64,000 nucleotides of DNA, taken from positions 37,304,001 to 37,368,000 of the forward strand of contig CM042032.1 of the NCBI GenBank assembly GCA_023525975.1, read 5' to 3'. Numbering within the stretch: position 1 is the stretch's first letter; each line of letters begins with the position of its first letter. Source of the stretch: Smallanthus sonchifolius. Its lineage: Eukaryota > Streptophyta > Magnoliopsida > Asterales > Asteraceae. This document shows positions 8,803 through 20,599 of this stretch, piece by piece. The translations under genes were made by a program, and so were the position numbers. Below the pieces are notes generated by a model. It ran no database searches and was not told the origin of the DNA. It was given only the letters and a program-made list of their open reading frames with translations.

Positions 8803-10885
8803 TGTCACACCCCGCCAAAGCGGAAACGCGAGGCACGACGTTCACTGGTTTCCAAATCATATGATTACCGCAAACACATACATGATAAATGGATACATAA
8901 ATGAGTTTAAAGTTTTATATTACAAAATGTAAAATGAGTTTACAAAACATTAAGATTTCACAAATATGACTCAATTCAATGAGTTATACAAGGGAAATCC
9001 TCCTTGAGTAGTATCCATCGTGCATGCATGTAATCTACATTGCTAACCTTGAAATCACGTTCAGTTACCTGAAAAACATACTTAAAATCGTCAGCACGAG
9101 GTTGGTGAGTTCACAGGTTTAATCAAATAGTTCTTTGCAAAATTTCATTGTTCGTAAATAGTTTCAGTTGTATGTGATAAACAAAATAAGAATTGTTGAC
9201 CCATTTGTAAACTAGCTAGGAATACAAATAATATGTTCATACATGAGGCGTAACCAAACCATGACATGTGTGAGCCCCTATTAAGCGTTATCAGATTCTA
9301 TGCGGCCATAAATCCTCCAGATTGTGGTTAGCGCGACTAACCATGACCGGGAGACGTCACTCTCCATAGTACTATTCATAGGACCCTAGGCTACAGTTAA
9401 TGGTTACTATGTTGTTCCAGGGGACTTTAGCGGCCTCCAATGTGTTGTTCTCATCCCATGTAAACATAAAGTCGTGTCTTATTCTCTTGTTATCCCATAA
9501 AATAGTTGAAGTATGTTCTTCCCCCAAATATTAGAAAACAGTAAAAAGAAAGGGGCCGTGAAACTCACCTTGAGTTTGTGTATATACTTGTGATAAAACT
9601 TGTTGTAGTCAACCTTGACTATTCGTACCCTAGATACCAAGGGTAAATTTTTGTTAAGACCAACGTCTTAATTGTAAATTGTTCACCGACCTTGTAAATC
9701 TGGTCGTTTTTGTTTGAATATCTCCTTAGTTGTTCAACACTTGTTTTGTTATAAAAACAGTTTTGAGTTACTGCCCAAATGGGACTGTTGACCAGGTGTC
9801 GAAACTTCTTAGTTTCGATTGGGCATATGTGTATCGAAACTACTTAGTTTCGATGGAGTAGTCAGGTGTCGAAACTTCTTAGTTTCGATTGAGTAAACTG
9901 GGTATCGAAACAACCTAGTTTCGATTGAGTAAAAGGTATCGAAACTCCCAGTTTCGATTGACCAACAGGTATCGAAACTCCTAGTTTCGATTGAGCGACA
10001 GGTATCGAAACTCCTAGTTTCGATTACTGGACTTCTGTTTGACAGAATCAGTCCTGCATATTTTGTTTTAAAATTTGAATTTGACACACTTTTCTTGTTA
10101 TCTTACTTGTGTTTGAACATTTTGCATGTTTGGCTCCGGCTTTTAAGAAAATAATATGAAAATATCGAGTTTTTACCTTTAAAACAGTGGCGATGATGAT
10201 GAGAGAAAACAGAGATGATCTTGAATCTTTTGCTAAACCCTTTTCAGAAACACTTGAAAACACTGAATCCTGATGGTTTTTGTCTTAAAACTTGGCTTTG
10301 ATTTTGAAGATAAATGGGAAGTTTTCCGTATGAAAATGAGAGAAAAATGAGAATTGTGAGGAAAGTGATTGAAAGTGGTATGGGTTTTATCTGAGTTTTT
10401 CTCAGTTATGGCATGGGACGAGTGAAGGGGGGGGTTTCTCTGGCTTTTTCGGCCAAAAAGTCAAGGGGTAAGTGGGTTGGGGGTTTGGGTTAAAATAATC
10501 AAGCAAATTGGATTTTTGGGTATTTGTTTATTAACTAGAGTTTTAAAGGGTAGTTTAATTCGGTTTATTTTCCCCACGGTATTATAGTTTTATTCTAAAA
10601 ATAATTTATTGACCAACTTAAAATTTGTGTAATATATATATACGCCTGGATATTTAATTTATCCACTATTGATCGTCTTAGTCGGTTTGTACTGGTACTT
10701 GCACCGGTAATTCCTAGAATTACCCAAGTATGAATTGAGACCATGTACGATCTTTGCTAGACTCTAAAGTCTTTGTTTGTGAAATTAAATAAATCACAAA
10801 AATAATTATAATGTAAACTCGTTTATTGTAATGTAAACTTGTTCATAATGTGTACGGATATTGACCTGAAATGTCGGGTGTCACA
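8803..10885 (-). repeat. Shared LTR 2 (5' LTR of copy 1, 3' LTR of copy 2)
   Basis: This 2083 bp LTR is nearly identical to LTR 1. It is bordered on the left by the PBS of the complete copy and on the right by a polypurine tract and pol end of the second copy. That double role is visible directly in the sequence. Differences from LTR 1 are scattered single bases and small length changes in homopolymers. Confidence 0.9.
9796..10024 (-). repeat. Seven tandem palindromes in gypsy LTR 2
   Basis: Same seven inverted repeats as in LTR 1, with core GAAACTCCTAGTTTC or close variants. Spacing and order are unchanged. Confidence 0.9.
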
Positions 10886-10895
10886 TTCTCCCCAT
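10886..10895 (-). other. Polypurine tract of truncated gypsy copy
   Basis: ATGGGGAGAA on the minus strand directly abuts LTR 2. It proves that LTR 2 also acts as a 3' LTR for the second copy. Confidence 0.8.
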
Positions 10896-10919
10896 GTTAA
10901 CAGAATTTCGTCCCGAAAT

Positions 10920-13900
10920 TCAATTTGTGTCACCTTGAACTGGTGTATCCTTAAACAAGGATGGGTATCTTGTTTTCATTTGGTCCTCTCGTTCCCATGT
11001 ATACTCAGGACCACGCTTTGAGTTCCAACGTACTTTAACCAGTTTGATTCGACTACGTCTCAGCTTTTGAACCTTCCAATCTGAAATCTCAATCGGTTCC
11101 TCGATGAAGTGAAGTTTATCATCAATGTGAATTTCGTCAGGTGGTATAATTAGTGTCTCGTCTGATAAACACTTCTTGAGATTTGATACATGAAACGTAT
11201 CATGTACATTGTTTAGTTCTTGTGGTAGCTTGAGTTTGTAAGCTACAGGGCCAACCCTAGCCAGTATTTCGAACGGACCAACGTATCTAGGGTTGAGCTT
11301 ACCACGGTTACCAAACCTTGCAACGCCTTTCCATGGTGAGACTTTTAACATTACTCGGTCACCAATTTGAAATTCTAATGGTTTTCGTCTGTTGTCAGCA
11401 TAGCTCTTTTGTCTGTCTCGGGCCGCTTTCAAACGGTCCTTAATTTTGAAAATCTTATCAGTGGTTTCCTGGACAATCTCAGGGCCTGTCAAATGTTTTT
11501 CACTAACTTCCGCCCAACATAACGGTGAGCGGCATTTACGACCATATAAAGCTTCAAACGGAGCTGCCTTAATGCTCGTATGGTAGCTGTTATTGTAGGA
11601 AAACTCAGCTAATGGTAAATGAGATCCCAATTTCCTCCGAAATCCATTACACATGCACGGAGCATATCTTCTAATGTTTGAATGGTCCTTTCGCTTTGAC
11701 CATCTGTTTGTGGGTGATATGCCGTGCTCATGTCAAGACGTGTGCCCATGGCTTCTTGTAATGATTTCCAGATTCTAGACACGAATCTGCTATCTCTATC
11801 CGAGATATTAGAAATTGGCACTCCATGCCTAGCCACAATTTCCTTGATATAAAGCTTTGCAAGTTTCTCGGTTTTATCAGTTTCTTTCATTGGCAGAAAG
11901 TGAGTAGATTTTGTTAATCGGTCGACAATAACCCATATGGTATCATAACCACTGGATGTCTTGGGTAATTTTGTGATAAAATCCATAGAAATTTGTTCCC
12001 ATTTCCATTGGGGAATTTCAGGTTGCTGTAGTAAACCAGACGGTTTCTGATGTTCGGCTTTTACTTTTGAGCACGTTAGGCATTTACTGACATATGTGGC
12101 AATATCTCCTTTCATATTGGGCCACCAATATAATTCTTTTAGATCCTTATACATCTTATCTGAACCTGGGTGAATGGAGTACCTGGACTTGTGGGCTTCG
12201 TCCATAACTAACTCCCGTAAGTTACCAAAACGTGTCACCCAAATTCTATTCATGAAGTATAAAGTGTCATCTGACTTTGGCTCCAATTGCTTTATCATTC
12301 CTCGTAAAGCTTCATTCTGAATGTTTTCTTCTTTGATTGCCTCATGTTGTGCCATCCGAATTTGAGTAGTAAGATTCGTATGAATTGTCAATCCTATGGC
12401 ACGAACACGAAGAGTTTTAACTCGTTCTTTGCGACTTAAAGCGTCCGCTACGACATTGGCTTTCCCGGGATGGTACTTGATATCACAATCATAATCGTTT
12501 AGTAGTTCTACCCAACGACGTTGTCTCATGTTAAGTTCCTTTTGATCAAAGATATGCTGGAGACTCTTGTGATCAGTAAAGATAGTACATCTTGTACCGT
12601 AACGGTAATGTCTCCAAATTTTGAGCGCAAACACAACTGCACCCAATTCCAAGTCGTGGGTCGTATAATTCTTTTCGTGCACTTTTAGTTGTCGTGAGGC
12701 ATATGCGATGACTTTGTCTCTTTGCATTAACACACAACCCAGTCCTTGGTGTGATGCATCGCAGTATACGACAAAATTGTCGATTCCCTCAGGAAGGGAT
12801 AGAATTGGTGCACTACACAGCTTCTGCTTTAGTAATTGAAAAGCTGACTCTTGCTTGTCATTCCAATCATACTTCTTTTCTTTCTGGGTTAATGTGGTTA
12901 AAGGCAAGGCTATTTTTGAAAAATTCTCGATGAATCGTCTGTAATAGCCGGCTAAACCTAAAAATTGACGTACTTCTGTCGGAGTCTTTGGTGCTTCCCA
13001 GTTTTTGATCGCTTCAATTTTTGATGGATCAACGTGAATTCCTTCCTTGTTGATGACATGTCCAAGAAAATGCACTTCTCGGATCCAAAACTCACACTTA
13101 GAGAATTTAGCGTAAAGTTTCTCGTTTCTGAGTAGTTCTAAGATTACTTTCAGGTGATGTTCATGATCCTCCTTAGTTCGTGAATATATTAATATGTCAT
13201 CGATGAATACAATCACGAATTTATCCAAGTATGGCTTGCACACGCGGTTCATGAGATCCATGAAGACAGCTGGTGCGTTCGTCAAACCAAATGGCATAAC
13301 TAGGAACTCGTAGTGACCGTAACGAGTCCTAAATGCTGTCTTTGGTACATCTTCTTCTTGGATTCTTAATTGATGATACCCTGAACGTAGATCAATTTTT
13401 GAATAGAAGCTAGAACCTTGTAGTTGATCGAACAAATCGTCTATTCGAGGAAGTGGGTATCGGTTCTTGATTGTAAGCTTGTTTAATTCTCGGTAATCAA
13501 TACACATCCTAAAGGTTCCATCCTTTTTCTTTACAAATAGGACCGGAGCTCCCCAAGGTGAGAAACTCGGTCTTATGAAACCTTTATCAAGCAACTCTTG
13601 TAGTTGATTTGATAATTCTTGCATTTCAGAAGGTGCTAATCGATACGGCGATCGCGCAATCGGTGCGGATCCTGGTACCAAATCGATTCGGAATTCGACT
13701 TGCCTCGGTGGTGGTAATCCAGGTAAGTCTTCAGGAAAAACTTCAGGATAATCCTTAACGATTGGTATATCCTCAAGTCGACGTTCCTCGGGTTTCTTCT
13801 CGACGACATGAGCCAGGAATACGTAATAGCCTTTACGTAGATACTTACGAGTTTTCATGCAGTTTATCATCCTTAATGTTACTCCACTCTTCTCACCTTG

Positions 13901-14155
13901 AATCGAAAGAACTTCTCCGTTTGAGAGTGGGATTTGGACAATCTTCTCAAAACAAACAATCTCGGCATGATTCTTTGACAACCAATCCATGCCAATAACA
14001 ACGTCAAAGCTTCCTAAATCAACAGGTAGTAAGTCTATACTAAATGTGTGGTTCTTAAAACATAAGGTACAATCCTGAATGACTTCTCCAGTTTTAATTA
14101 ATTTCCCGTTCGCTAATTCAATTGTATACTTTTGTTCTAGTTTGCTGGGCTTAAT
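10920..14155 (-). pseudogene. Truncated second gypsy pol (protease end to C-terminus)
   Basis: Near-identical to 3010-6245 of the first copy. It begins (element orientation) inside the protease region, with MDWLSKNHAE at 13990, and runs through RT, RNase H and integrase to the same C-terminus. One base is missing at about 11623-11624 relative to the first copy. This shifts the frame in integrase, giving ORFs 13990-11609 and 11654-10920. Homology ends at 14155; gag, upstream ORF, PBS and 5' LTR are missing. It cannot encode a working polyprotein. Confidence 0.9.
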
Positions 14156-16718
14156 TTTATTAAGCTCGTTTTAAAATCTCTATTTTATATCATGTCCGAT
14201 TTATACCCGCTACCACCCGAATACCCGTTTTAAACTACATGATCTTCTTTTTCATATGAATTCCAAAAAAAATAATAATGTCTAAACTCATCTTTTTCTT
14301 TTTTGACTAGTTGACCGAGAATGCACACACAAAGGAAGAGTGTGTGTTGGGTTTTCCCATTCTTATGATGCCTTTTTTTTTACACACACATACCAAGCAT
14401 GAAATCCTTATCTTTTTAAATCTCTAGTCATATCCACTCTATTCTTTTCTTTTGTTTTCGTCGACCAACATGAATACACACAAAATCCCTTTTCTTCACT
14501 TTGACTTTTACAAACAATAATAATTTCCATACTTATGATAAATCACTTTTTACATACACAAGTATCTCACACTTGACTATTTGCCATCTTTGGCCACTAA
14601 ATCCATTTGGCCGAAAATCCCACCCCAACCTCAATTTCCAAGACTTTTGTTTGTTACCAAGGAATACTACCTTATAATACACCTACATTTCACTAAATAA
14701 TCACACAAGACATCTTGCAAACTCCTTCATCCCCATTCTTTCTTACGACAATATCATCCCCACCCCAAACCTTCAACTTTCAAATTTTAATACAAGTGTT
14801 CCAAGTCTATTTTTCTTTTGTGAAGATCAAGTGGCATTGGGTGACTTCAAGAAACCTACACCACTCCTTCCTTCTTCCTTGCTTGCTTCTAGTGAGAAAA
14901 CCCTCCTACTTATTTATATTTTTGTTCTTGTTTTATATTTCTTTACCCACATGTTGTTGTGTACCAACTTTCACCTACAAAAGTTTATTTTTGTTAAATA
15001 TGAAGTTTTTAGAAACTAATAACTAAATGATACTTATTTTGTGTCAAAATAGTAATAATAACTTTATGGCTTCATAAACTAAAATAAAGTGTATATGCAT
15101 CGAGTGGGTTTACCTTGTCCATGGAAATCTTGTACTGTTTAACATGTGGTGTTATGAACATTTAGTTCCTTAGAAGTTTATATTTATTTGGTTAAGTTAT
15201 TTCAAATATTGGAAAGATAAATTATTACTAGTGGTTATGATAGTATTTTTAAGAAAGTTCATATGGTTATTGCTATGGTTTTTCGAAAGATATATATGTT
15301 AAAAATTATGTTGGTATAAAAAGTTGGATGAAAAGCTAGTTGTATTTTATTGTAAAGTTCATAATATTTTAAAGTACATAAATAATTAAATTGTCCAAGA
15401 CAAAATTTTAAAATCTATATAATTTTATAAATATATATATATATACACACACACACTTTGGTCGTAAAACGAAAACCGACATTATTTTAAGAGTAATAAT
15501 TCTCAAAGTTATATTTCGTAGAAATAATATATATTATTTTTACCTAAAACGTGACATATTTTAAAAACATTACTTTAAGTAAACAAATAATATATTTATT
15601 TACTGTTTGCATCGAGTTACGACTCTGGTCGAGTCAAACTTTATTTTGAAACCCGAACTCTAAGTTGACACCGAGTTATTTGTTGACATGGACACACTTG
15701 ATCGAGTATATGACTTATATTTATTTCATTTAATATATAATTTTGGATAACAAATATATATCACCAACGGGTCGTCGAGTTAAAACGTTTTAAACCGAAA
15801 CTTACACACATAACGTTACGAGTTGGGTGAAACTGTTGCATGACCAACTTGCATGTAGAATAATTACTTATACCTTAAGGTGTCTTATATATTCTATGGC
15901 ACGCATAGGTCGGTTTACACACGGACTTTTGCTACCTACACGTTTACGGTACTCACGCATCAGATGAGTCTCACGGCCCCATTTTACTTATTTTCCTTTT
16001 AGGGGAGATTACATGCATACTTATTGTTTTCATTGGACACAATTTCACTTATATGATTTCACATATTACATAAGCGGTTTCATATCGTATTAAGTCCTCT
16101 CAAACTGGACCTTTAGTTTCATTTCTAAGTGAGGTAATCATGATAGATCTATTTGGGTTTGACAACCCTCATCCGCGTTAGTCGCGCTAACTTTGACTAG
16201 AGGTCAAAACGGGTGCATCATTGACCTAATCACCCCATGCATACGATAGGCATGGTAGAGGCATTACATTACGTTACTGTTACAGTCTAGCTTCGGTTTC
16301 GGTGTGTTTATGGTAATATTGTAGCATTGTCTGTACAACAATCAAATCATTGAAAATTTTGTGGTCCATTACAATGATTTACTTTTACATTTAAACCTGT
16401 GAATTCGCCAACATTATTGTTGACTCGTTTAAGCATGTTTTCTCAGGTCGTTAAGTTTGCACGGGATTAGGTTGCACATCATGCATGAATTCTTGTTCTA
16501 TTCCCATGACAGTGAACTTTTGAATGTCTTTTGCTTGGCATTGTTTTTTCAAAACAATTTATTTTCCTTCTGCATTAGCTCTGTAAAACAATGTTATATT
16601 TTGGAACGACTTGGAATGCATGATTTTCAAAACCATATAGAGGTCGTTCTATGTAATCAGTGACGATGATCCATGACCGTCGTGACCCGCGGGAAACCGC
16701 CGTGGTTGGGGTGTGACA
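14156..16718 (+). repeat. Plus-oriented gypsy LTR, 5' end missing
   Basis: About 2.56 kb without credible genes, ending in GGTTGGGGTGTGACA, a typical gypsy LTR terminus. It shares landmarks with LTR 1 in the opposite orientation: CCTGTGAATTCGCC followed by a TTCTCAGGT block, and GTTAGTCGCGCTAAC. A TATA-like CTTATAATAC lies at 14671-14680. Because orientation and family match the plus-strand remnant at 1-890, it is probably the 3' LTR of that older element. In that reading, the start of this LTR and the right end of the young array were lost in one deletion at 14155/14156. A dinucleotide tract (AT then AC) sits near 15428-15456. Confidence 0.55.
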
Positions 16719-16756
16719 CATATAAGTCACCCAAATACTCAAATACATATTCATGT
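16719..16756 (-). repeat. Piece of family-B gypsy LTR, left of solo LTR D
   Basis: This 38 bp piece continues directly into 18158 once the solo LTR is removed. The joined sequence resembles the LTR at 46250-48302, so it belongs to the host LTR of the nest. Confidence 0.45.
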
Positions 16757-18157
16757 TGTCACACCCATTACACAGGAAAATTATCTAACCAGAGTAGTAC
16801 CTCCAACAGAGATGTTCCCAGAAAAAATGGCGGGTCTAGGAGAGATTTATACACCGTCCTTTCCTAGACAAAACATTCTGTTCGTCAGATAACTACATAC
16901 TGGTCAGAAGGTCGCCTTCTAGTTACTTTGATGTTGATATCAAAAACACACAACGGAAGACTAAATCGTAACTTCTATTTACATCAAAACATTGTTTACA
17001 TCTTGTTTCACAAAAGTTACATTATTCGTTCCTAACAAGGAACATAACATTCGGGACTTATAGTTCCTTGCATGCGCATCATCTGGATCGTTCATCATTT
17101 CGTTCTAGTCCTGGAATACCTTGTCTAATGACTACCTGTGATGCGTTAAAAACATTTGATAAAACATGGGTCAACATAAAGCTGGTGAATCCATAAACTA
17201 AAATAGTTTATTAAAATGACCCGCCAAAGTATCTTGAACACATTCATGGGCTTCAACACCCAAATTCATAGATAACTATGAACAATCATTCAGTCTATAT
17301 ATAACCAAAGACCGTTCCACGGGTCCTGTCCAACATGCCGTTCCACGGGCAAGTGAAATACAATAAGCGCTTAGAATACATTATATATAAACAATCGGTA
17401 CACTCGTTTCAAGATACTCAAAATGTTTCATAAATCAATCACGCTAGACAAGGTAATGAAAAGGTTCATGAATCACAATTTAAGAACTCACTTTGGCAGT
17501 ATTTCGGCTTATTAATTAGTAATGTGCAAATACCTCGGGCAGAGTTCCTAGATAATCATAACATTACTTAATTATACAAGCCTAGCTTAATGGTGTATAA
17601 CCAAAGCTTAATAGGAAGTCGAAACCTTACCTCAGCACTATCTACGACAATTTGAAGTCGAATGGTTAGAAACCGGATTTTCGTACGCAAAATGGGCTCA
17701 GGATCAGAACTTCAGAGTGGTTGTGGGTGTTTTAGAGTGTGAATTTGTGTGAGAAAACGTCTAGGCTCGATCATCTAATTATAGGGCAAATTCTGAGGTC
17801 GTGACGGACCGTTACCAGGCATGACGGTCCGTCATGGCTTTGCTTGGCGGCTACGCACTTCTGAGCCACGTAACGGACCGTCATGGTTCGTGACGGTCCG
17901 TCATGAGGGTGAGTCACTAGACACGTGTCAGCAACCCTAACACCGCCTCCGGTATTGTGGCACGGACCGTCATGACGGGTGAAAGTCCGTCATGAGGCAT
18001 AACAGACCGTTATGGTTGGTGACGGTCCGTTACAGGCCGTTTTCTCCAAATTTTACTTTTGATCCTTGGATTTTGTATGTTTTCATTATAGCCCCTAAAC
18101 TTATGAAGATTGGCAACTTTAATTCTTCATTTTCTTAGGGAATTCTAGGGTGTTACA
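16757..18157 (-). mobile_element. Solo LTR D with CATGT target-site duplication
   Basis: 1401 bp bounded by TGTCACACCC and GGGTGTTACA, flanked on both sides by CATGT (16752-16756 and 18158-18162). There is no internal region. That is the expected product of recombination between the two LTRs of one element. In element orientation it has a palindrome array (18045 to about 17799) followed by a TATA-like CCCTATAATTAG near 17776-17787. No ORF of note. Confidence 0.9.
17799..18045 (-). repeat. ACGGTCCGT/ACGGACCGT palindrome array in solo LTR D
   Basis: Repeated half-palindromes such as GACGGACCGTTACC, GACGGTCCGTCATG and AACGGACCGTCATGG occur in both orientations, at least eight times. They end about 13 bp before the TATA-like box in element orientation. 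Confidence 0.8.
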
Positions 18158-18332
18158 CATGTAAACATACATAATGAATTCCCCAAGCACCGAAACACAT
18201 GATCATGTAGACATACATATAACTCATGTGTAAGAAAAAAAGTTAACCAATTACTAACTAAGTGTAGAAACACTTACCTTTTGATTTAGATGGCCCCGAT
18301 TGTTGTTCAACCTTTGACACTTGACTACCTAA
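18158..18332 (-). repeat. Piece of family-B gypsy LTR between two insertions
   Basis: The segment with ACACTTACCTT...GATTTAGATGG...TGACTACCTAA matches the order of motifs in the LTR at about 47360-47420 (GAACACTTACCTTGGC, GATTACCTAAAC). The match resumes at 30671 after the CCTAA-flanked insertion. Confidence 0.6.
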
Positions 18333-18429
18333 TGTAATATCCATCAAAATTTAGTGCCTAATTTGAGCAAAAATAAAACTGAGGGATTAAAATGTAAATA
18401 TGCCAAAGTTAAGTTTTGACACGTGGCCC

Positions 18430-18650
18430 TTAACGGTCCTTTACACTGCAATCAACCACAGGCTAATACGTGTCTAATGAATTGTTACCAATAAGACGGT
18501 AACAGACCGTCACTATCCTATAACGGTCGGTTACAACGCAATCAGCTGAAGGCTGACACGTGTCTGACGAGGCTGACACATGTGTGATGACTCGTTACCG
18601 ACAGGACGGTAACAGTCCGTCACCATCCTATAACGGTCCGTTACGAGTTC
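18430..18650 (+). repeat. Palindrome array upstream of TATA box in solo LTR E
   Basis: Repeats of the type TAACGGTCCGTTAC and GGTAACAGACCGTCAC occur in both orientations, interleaved with a repeated GGCTGACACGTGTCTGA block. They end roughly 15 bp before CCTATAAATAGGG. The core resembles that of solo LTR D and of the LTRs at 40894 and 51026. Confidence 0.8.
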
Positions 18651-18744
18651 TAGATCCCACCTATAAATAGGGCTTTGAGAATTCATTTATAAACATTTGA
18701 TTTCCGACTCTTTCTCACACACACGATCTCGACACCCGAGTATC

Positions 18745-19246
18745 TGTAGGTCCCCGGGTGTCTCGGATCGTCACATGAAAGTGTGTTGGCTAGTCTAACC
18801 AGGTGCGGAATGCCAGTGACAAGGTGGAGATTCAATCAACCCAAAGTAAACCGACAACAAACACAAGATACTTTAAACTTCGTCTATTGATAATCATAGC
18901 CGGTTACAGTGTGCAAAATGAGTGCGTACTTAATCACAACACAAACCAGCTATATATACTAGACCTGTTGCCTGCGCACTTGCTAAGTGCGCAGGACTTA
19001 GTTCGTGCGTACTTAGTAAGTACGCAGACAATATTCTTGCGTACTTGCTAAGTACGCAGGTTAAGCAACATGCGCACTTGTTAAGTGCGCACAACTCTTA
19101 ACAAAGACAAATACAACGACAAGTACCTATGAACATGATTACAACTCGATAAACCAAAACATACAGACTCTAAAATACAAATACAGAAAGACAATACATA
19201 AGTAAAAACAATCTTCAGAGTGCATGTCACAAGAATTGCTTCAACA
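18745..19246 (-). repeat. 3' LTR of copia 1
   Basis: 502 bp, TGTTGAAGCAATTC... to ...GGGGACCTACA in element orientation. It has four palindromes at about 18973-19091 and a TATA box (CTATATATACTAG on the plus strand, 18950-18962) directly downstream in element orientation. Confidence 0.88.
18950..19091 (-). promoter_or_regulatory. LTR promoter of copia 1: palindromes plus TATA box
   Basis: Four palindromes of the type GCGTACTTGCTAAGTACGC or GCGCACTTGCTAAGTGCGC precede, by about 10 bp, a TATATATA box at 18951-18958. The arrangement is that of a U3 promoter. Palindromic motifs upstream of the TATA box are known from Sirevirus LTRs. Confidence 0.7.
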
Positions 19247-19529
19247 AACTCCCTTGACAGCAGCTTTGGAGATATCTTCAGTCTCTATCAGCTTTAGAGT
19301 GCTTGTCACAAGAAATTGCTTCAGCAAACGCCCCTTTGACAGCAGCTCTAGAGATGTCTTTAGTCTCTTATGCAGGTAGTATTTGTCTAACAACATCGTA
19401 TCAGAGGTTCCCCAAGGTCAAAATCCATAAGGACGACTATGTCAAATTTGAGCTCCGTGACCAGAGGTTCCCCAAGGTCAAAATCCGTGAGCTCAAGGAC
19501 GACTATGTCAAATTTGAGCTCCGTGAAAC
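19217..19529. repeat. Two tandem duplications at the LTR/3' internal border of copia 1
   Basis: First, a unit of 79 bp (19217-19295) containing the LTR start and polypurine tract is repeated, diverged, at 19296-19372. Second, a unit of about 60 bp starting CAGAGGTTCCCCAAGG is repeated at 19402-19461 and 19462-19529, the second copy with 9 extra bases. The functional polypurine tract (GGGAGTT on the minus strand) is the one at 19247-19256, adjacent to the LTR. Confidence 0.75.
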
Positions 19530-19601
19530 TGACGCTAGCGTGGCTAACGCGCTCCACGTCAGCAACTCAAAATGACGTATATAGAAAGATTCAGGAAGGG
19601 A

Positions 19602-19841
19602 TCACTGAATAATCCTATTCTTCCTACTCTCATTCTCATGTTCAAGAACATACTTATTGTCTGAACTCTTTCGTCTTTGTCTTTTGGAGGATGACTCGAG
19701 AAGGGAAACCTTCGCCATTCTCCGTGGGTGTGTTTGGTCTGGTGCATCATCAGAGTCAGATGAATCAGATTCAGTCGCCTCAGAATCTGACTCTTCAGCA
19801 CCATCTCCTCCTTCTTCTTCATCACCACCATCACCAGTCAT
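19602..19841 (-). pseudogene. Deleted remnant of the env-position ORF (copia 1)
   Basis: A 79-codon ORF starting MTGDGGDEEEGG. Its middle, ESDSSDSDDAP...HPRR, matches the acidic part of the much longer ORF at 53542-55666 in copia 2. Upstream non-coding sequence aligns with that of copia 2 up to the start region, so most of the N-terminal domain has been removed by an internal deletion. The C-terminal part is also lost. An acceptor-like TTCTTGTAG sits just before the ATG. Probably non-functional. Confidence 0.6.
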
Positions 19842-19968
19842 CTCTACAAGAACATGAGAGAAACAACATTAGATCAAACAGAATCATTGGAGTAGAACAA
19901 GCAAGACATGGTATAGCACTTGCATATTGAACTGATTTTCAGGCTTAGAAAATTTTTTGAGCGCCCTT

Positions 19969-20060
19969 CCTGTGTATTTAGCAAGTACGCAAGGGTTAGT
20001 TCTTGTGTACTTGGCAAGTACGCATGAATTACTTCTTGCGTACTTGTTAAGTGCGCAGGA
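19969..20060 (-). repeat. Palindrome cluster upstream of env-position ORF (copia 1)
   Basis: Three palindromes of the LTR type (GTACTTGGCAAGTACGC and variants) lie outside the LTR. The corresponding cluster in copia 2 is at 55797-55887. No TATA box is evident next to it. Confidence 0.75.
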
Positions 20061-20599
20061 ACTTACCCTTAGCCAAATTTCAAACTCCAAAAGTCAACAT
20101 ATGTGAGGTATTGCTGTGGATTAGGGTCACCACATGGTCGAAATACATGATTATAACCAATGGAACCACTATCAACAACAATGAGTTGCTAAACAAGTCG
20201 ATTTTGACCTAGCCTTGGTCCGACGGTAACCATCGGTCAAACAAGGGGTCAAAACCAAAATCAAGAACATTTAAGGACGAATTTAGCATGCTAGAGCTTC
20301 GATTGATGATCATAAACTAGTTTTAGGGCCTAATTTCACTTAAGAACACCCAAACCCGGTTTAAATTTCATCACCAAAACCCTAAGTTCAAAAGTTCAAG
20401 AAATCGGTCCTCAACAAGAGATTTTGCGGATGAAATGGACCAAGATTATCACCAAATGTTAGTAAGGTGAAGATGAAACAATGACCGGGATGAAAAATCA
20501 TTTAGGAACACTTCAAAATTTTGAGTGAAATCGGAGCAGGGAGTACACAGTGTTAGAGAGTTTGAAAATGATGAACTAATGAAAAAAAATTCTAACACC

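Larger units (their letters stand above)
891..14155 (-). mobile_element. Tandem Ty3/gypsy (Tekay/Del-type) array: LTR-internal-LTR-truncated internal
   Basis: Two near-identical LTRs (891-2975 and 8803-10885) flank a complete internal region on the minus strand. The sequence after the second LTR (10886-14155) is again the 3' internal region of the same element, starting with its own polypurine tract. The middle LTR therefore serves as 5' LTR of the first copy and 3' LTR of the second. The second copy stops at 14155 inside the protease coding region. The left flank is the 5 bp ACTTG (886-890); no matching duplication can exist at the right because the array is truncated. LTR ends are TGTGACACCC and GGGTGTGACA in element orientation. 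By eye the two LTRs differ at only about a dozen sites in 2.08 kb, so the array is young. Confidence 0.88.

Noticed and set aside
10886..14155. Second gypsy copy as an independent insertion
   Set aside because: It has no own 3' LTR and no target duplication; its polypurine tract directly joins the LTR shared with the first copy.
14715..15026. Hydrophobic plus-strand ORF of 103 codons in the plus-oriented LTR
   Set aside because: Low-complexity pyrimidine-rich LTR leader; overlapping frames are equally open and no family is recognised.
19602..19841. Idea that the copia 1 accessory ORF was shortened by retrotransposition of a spliced RNA
   Set aside because: The acceptor-like TTGTAG is still present in front of the ORF, which splicing would have removed. 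An ordinary deletion is simpler.
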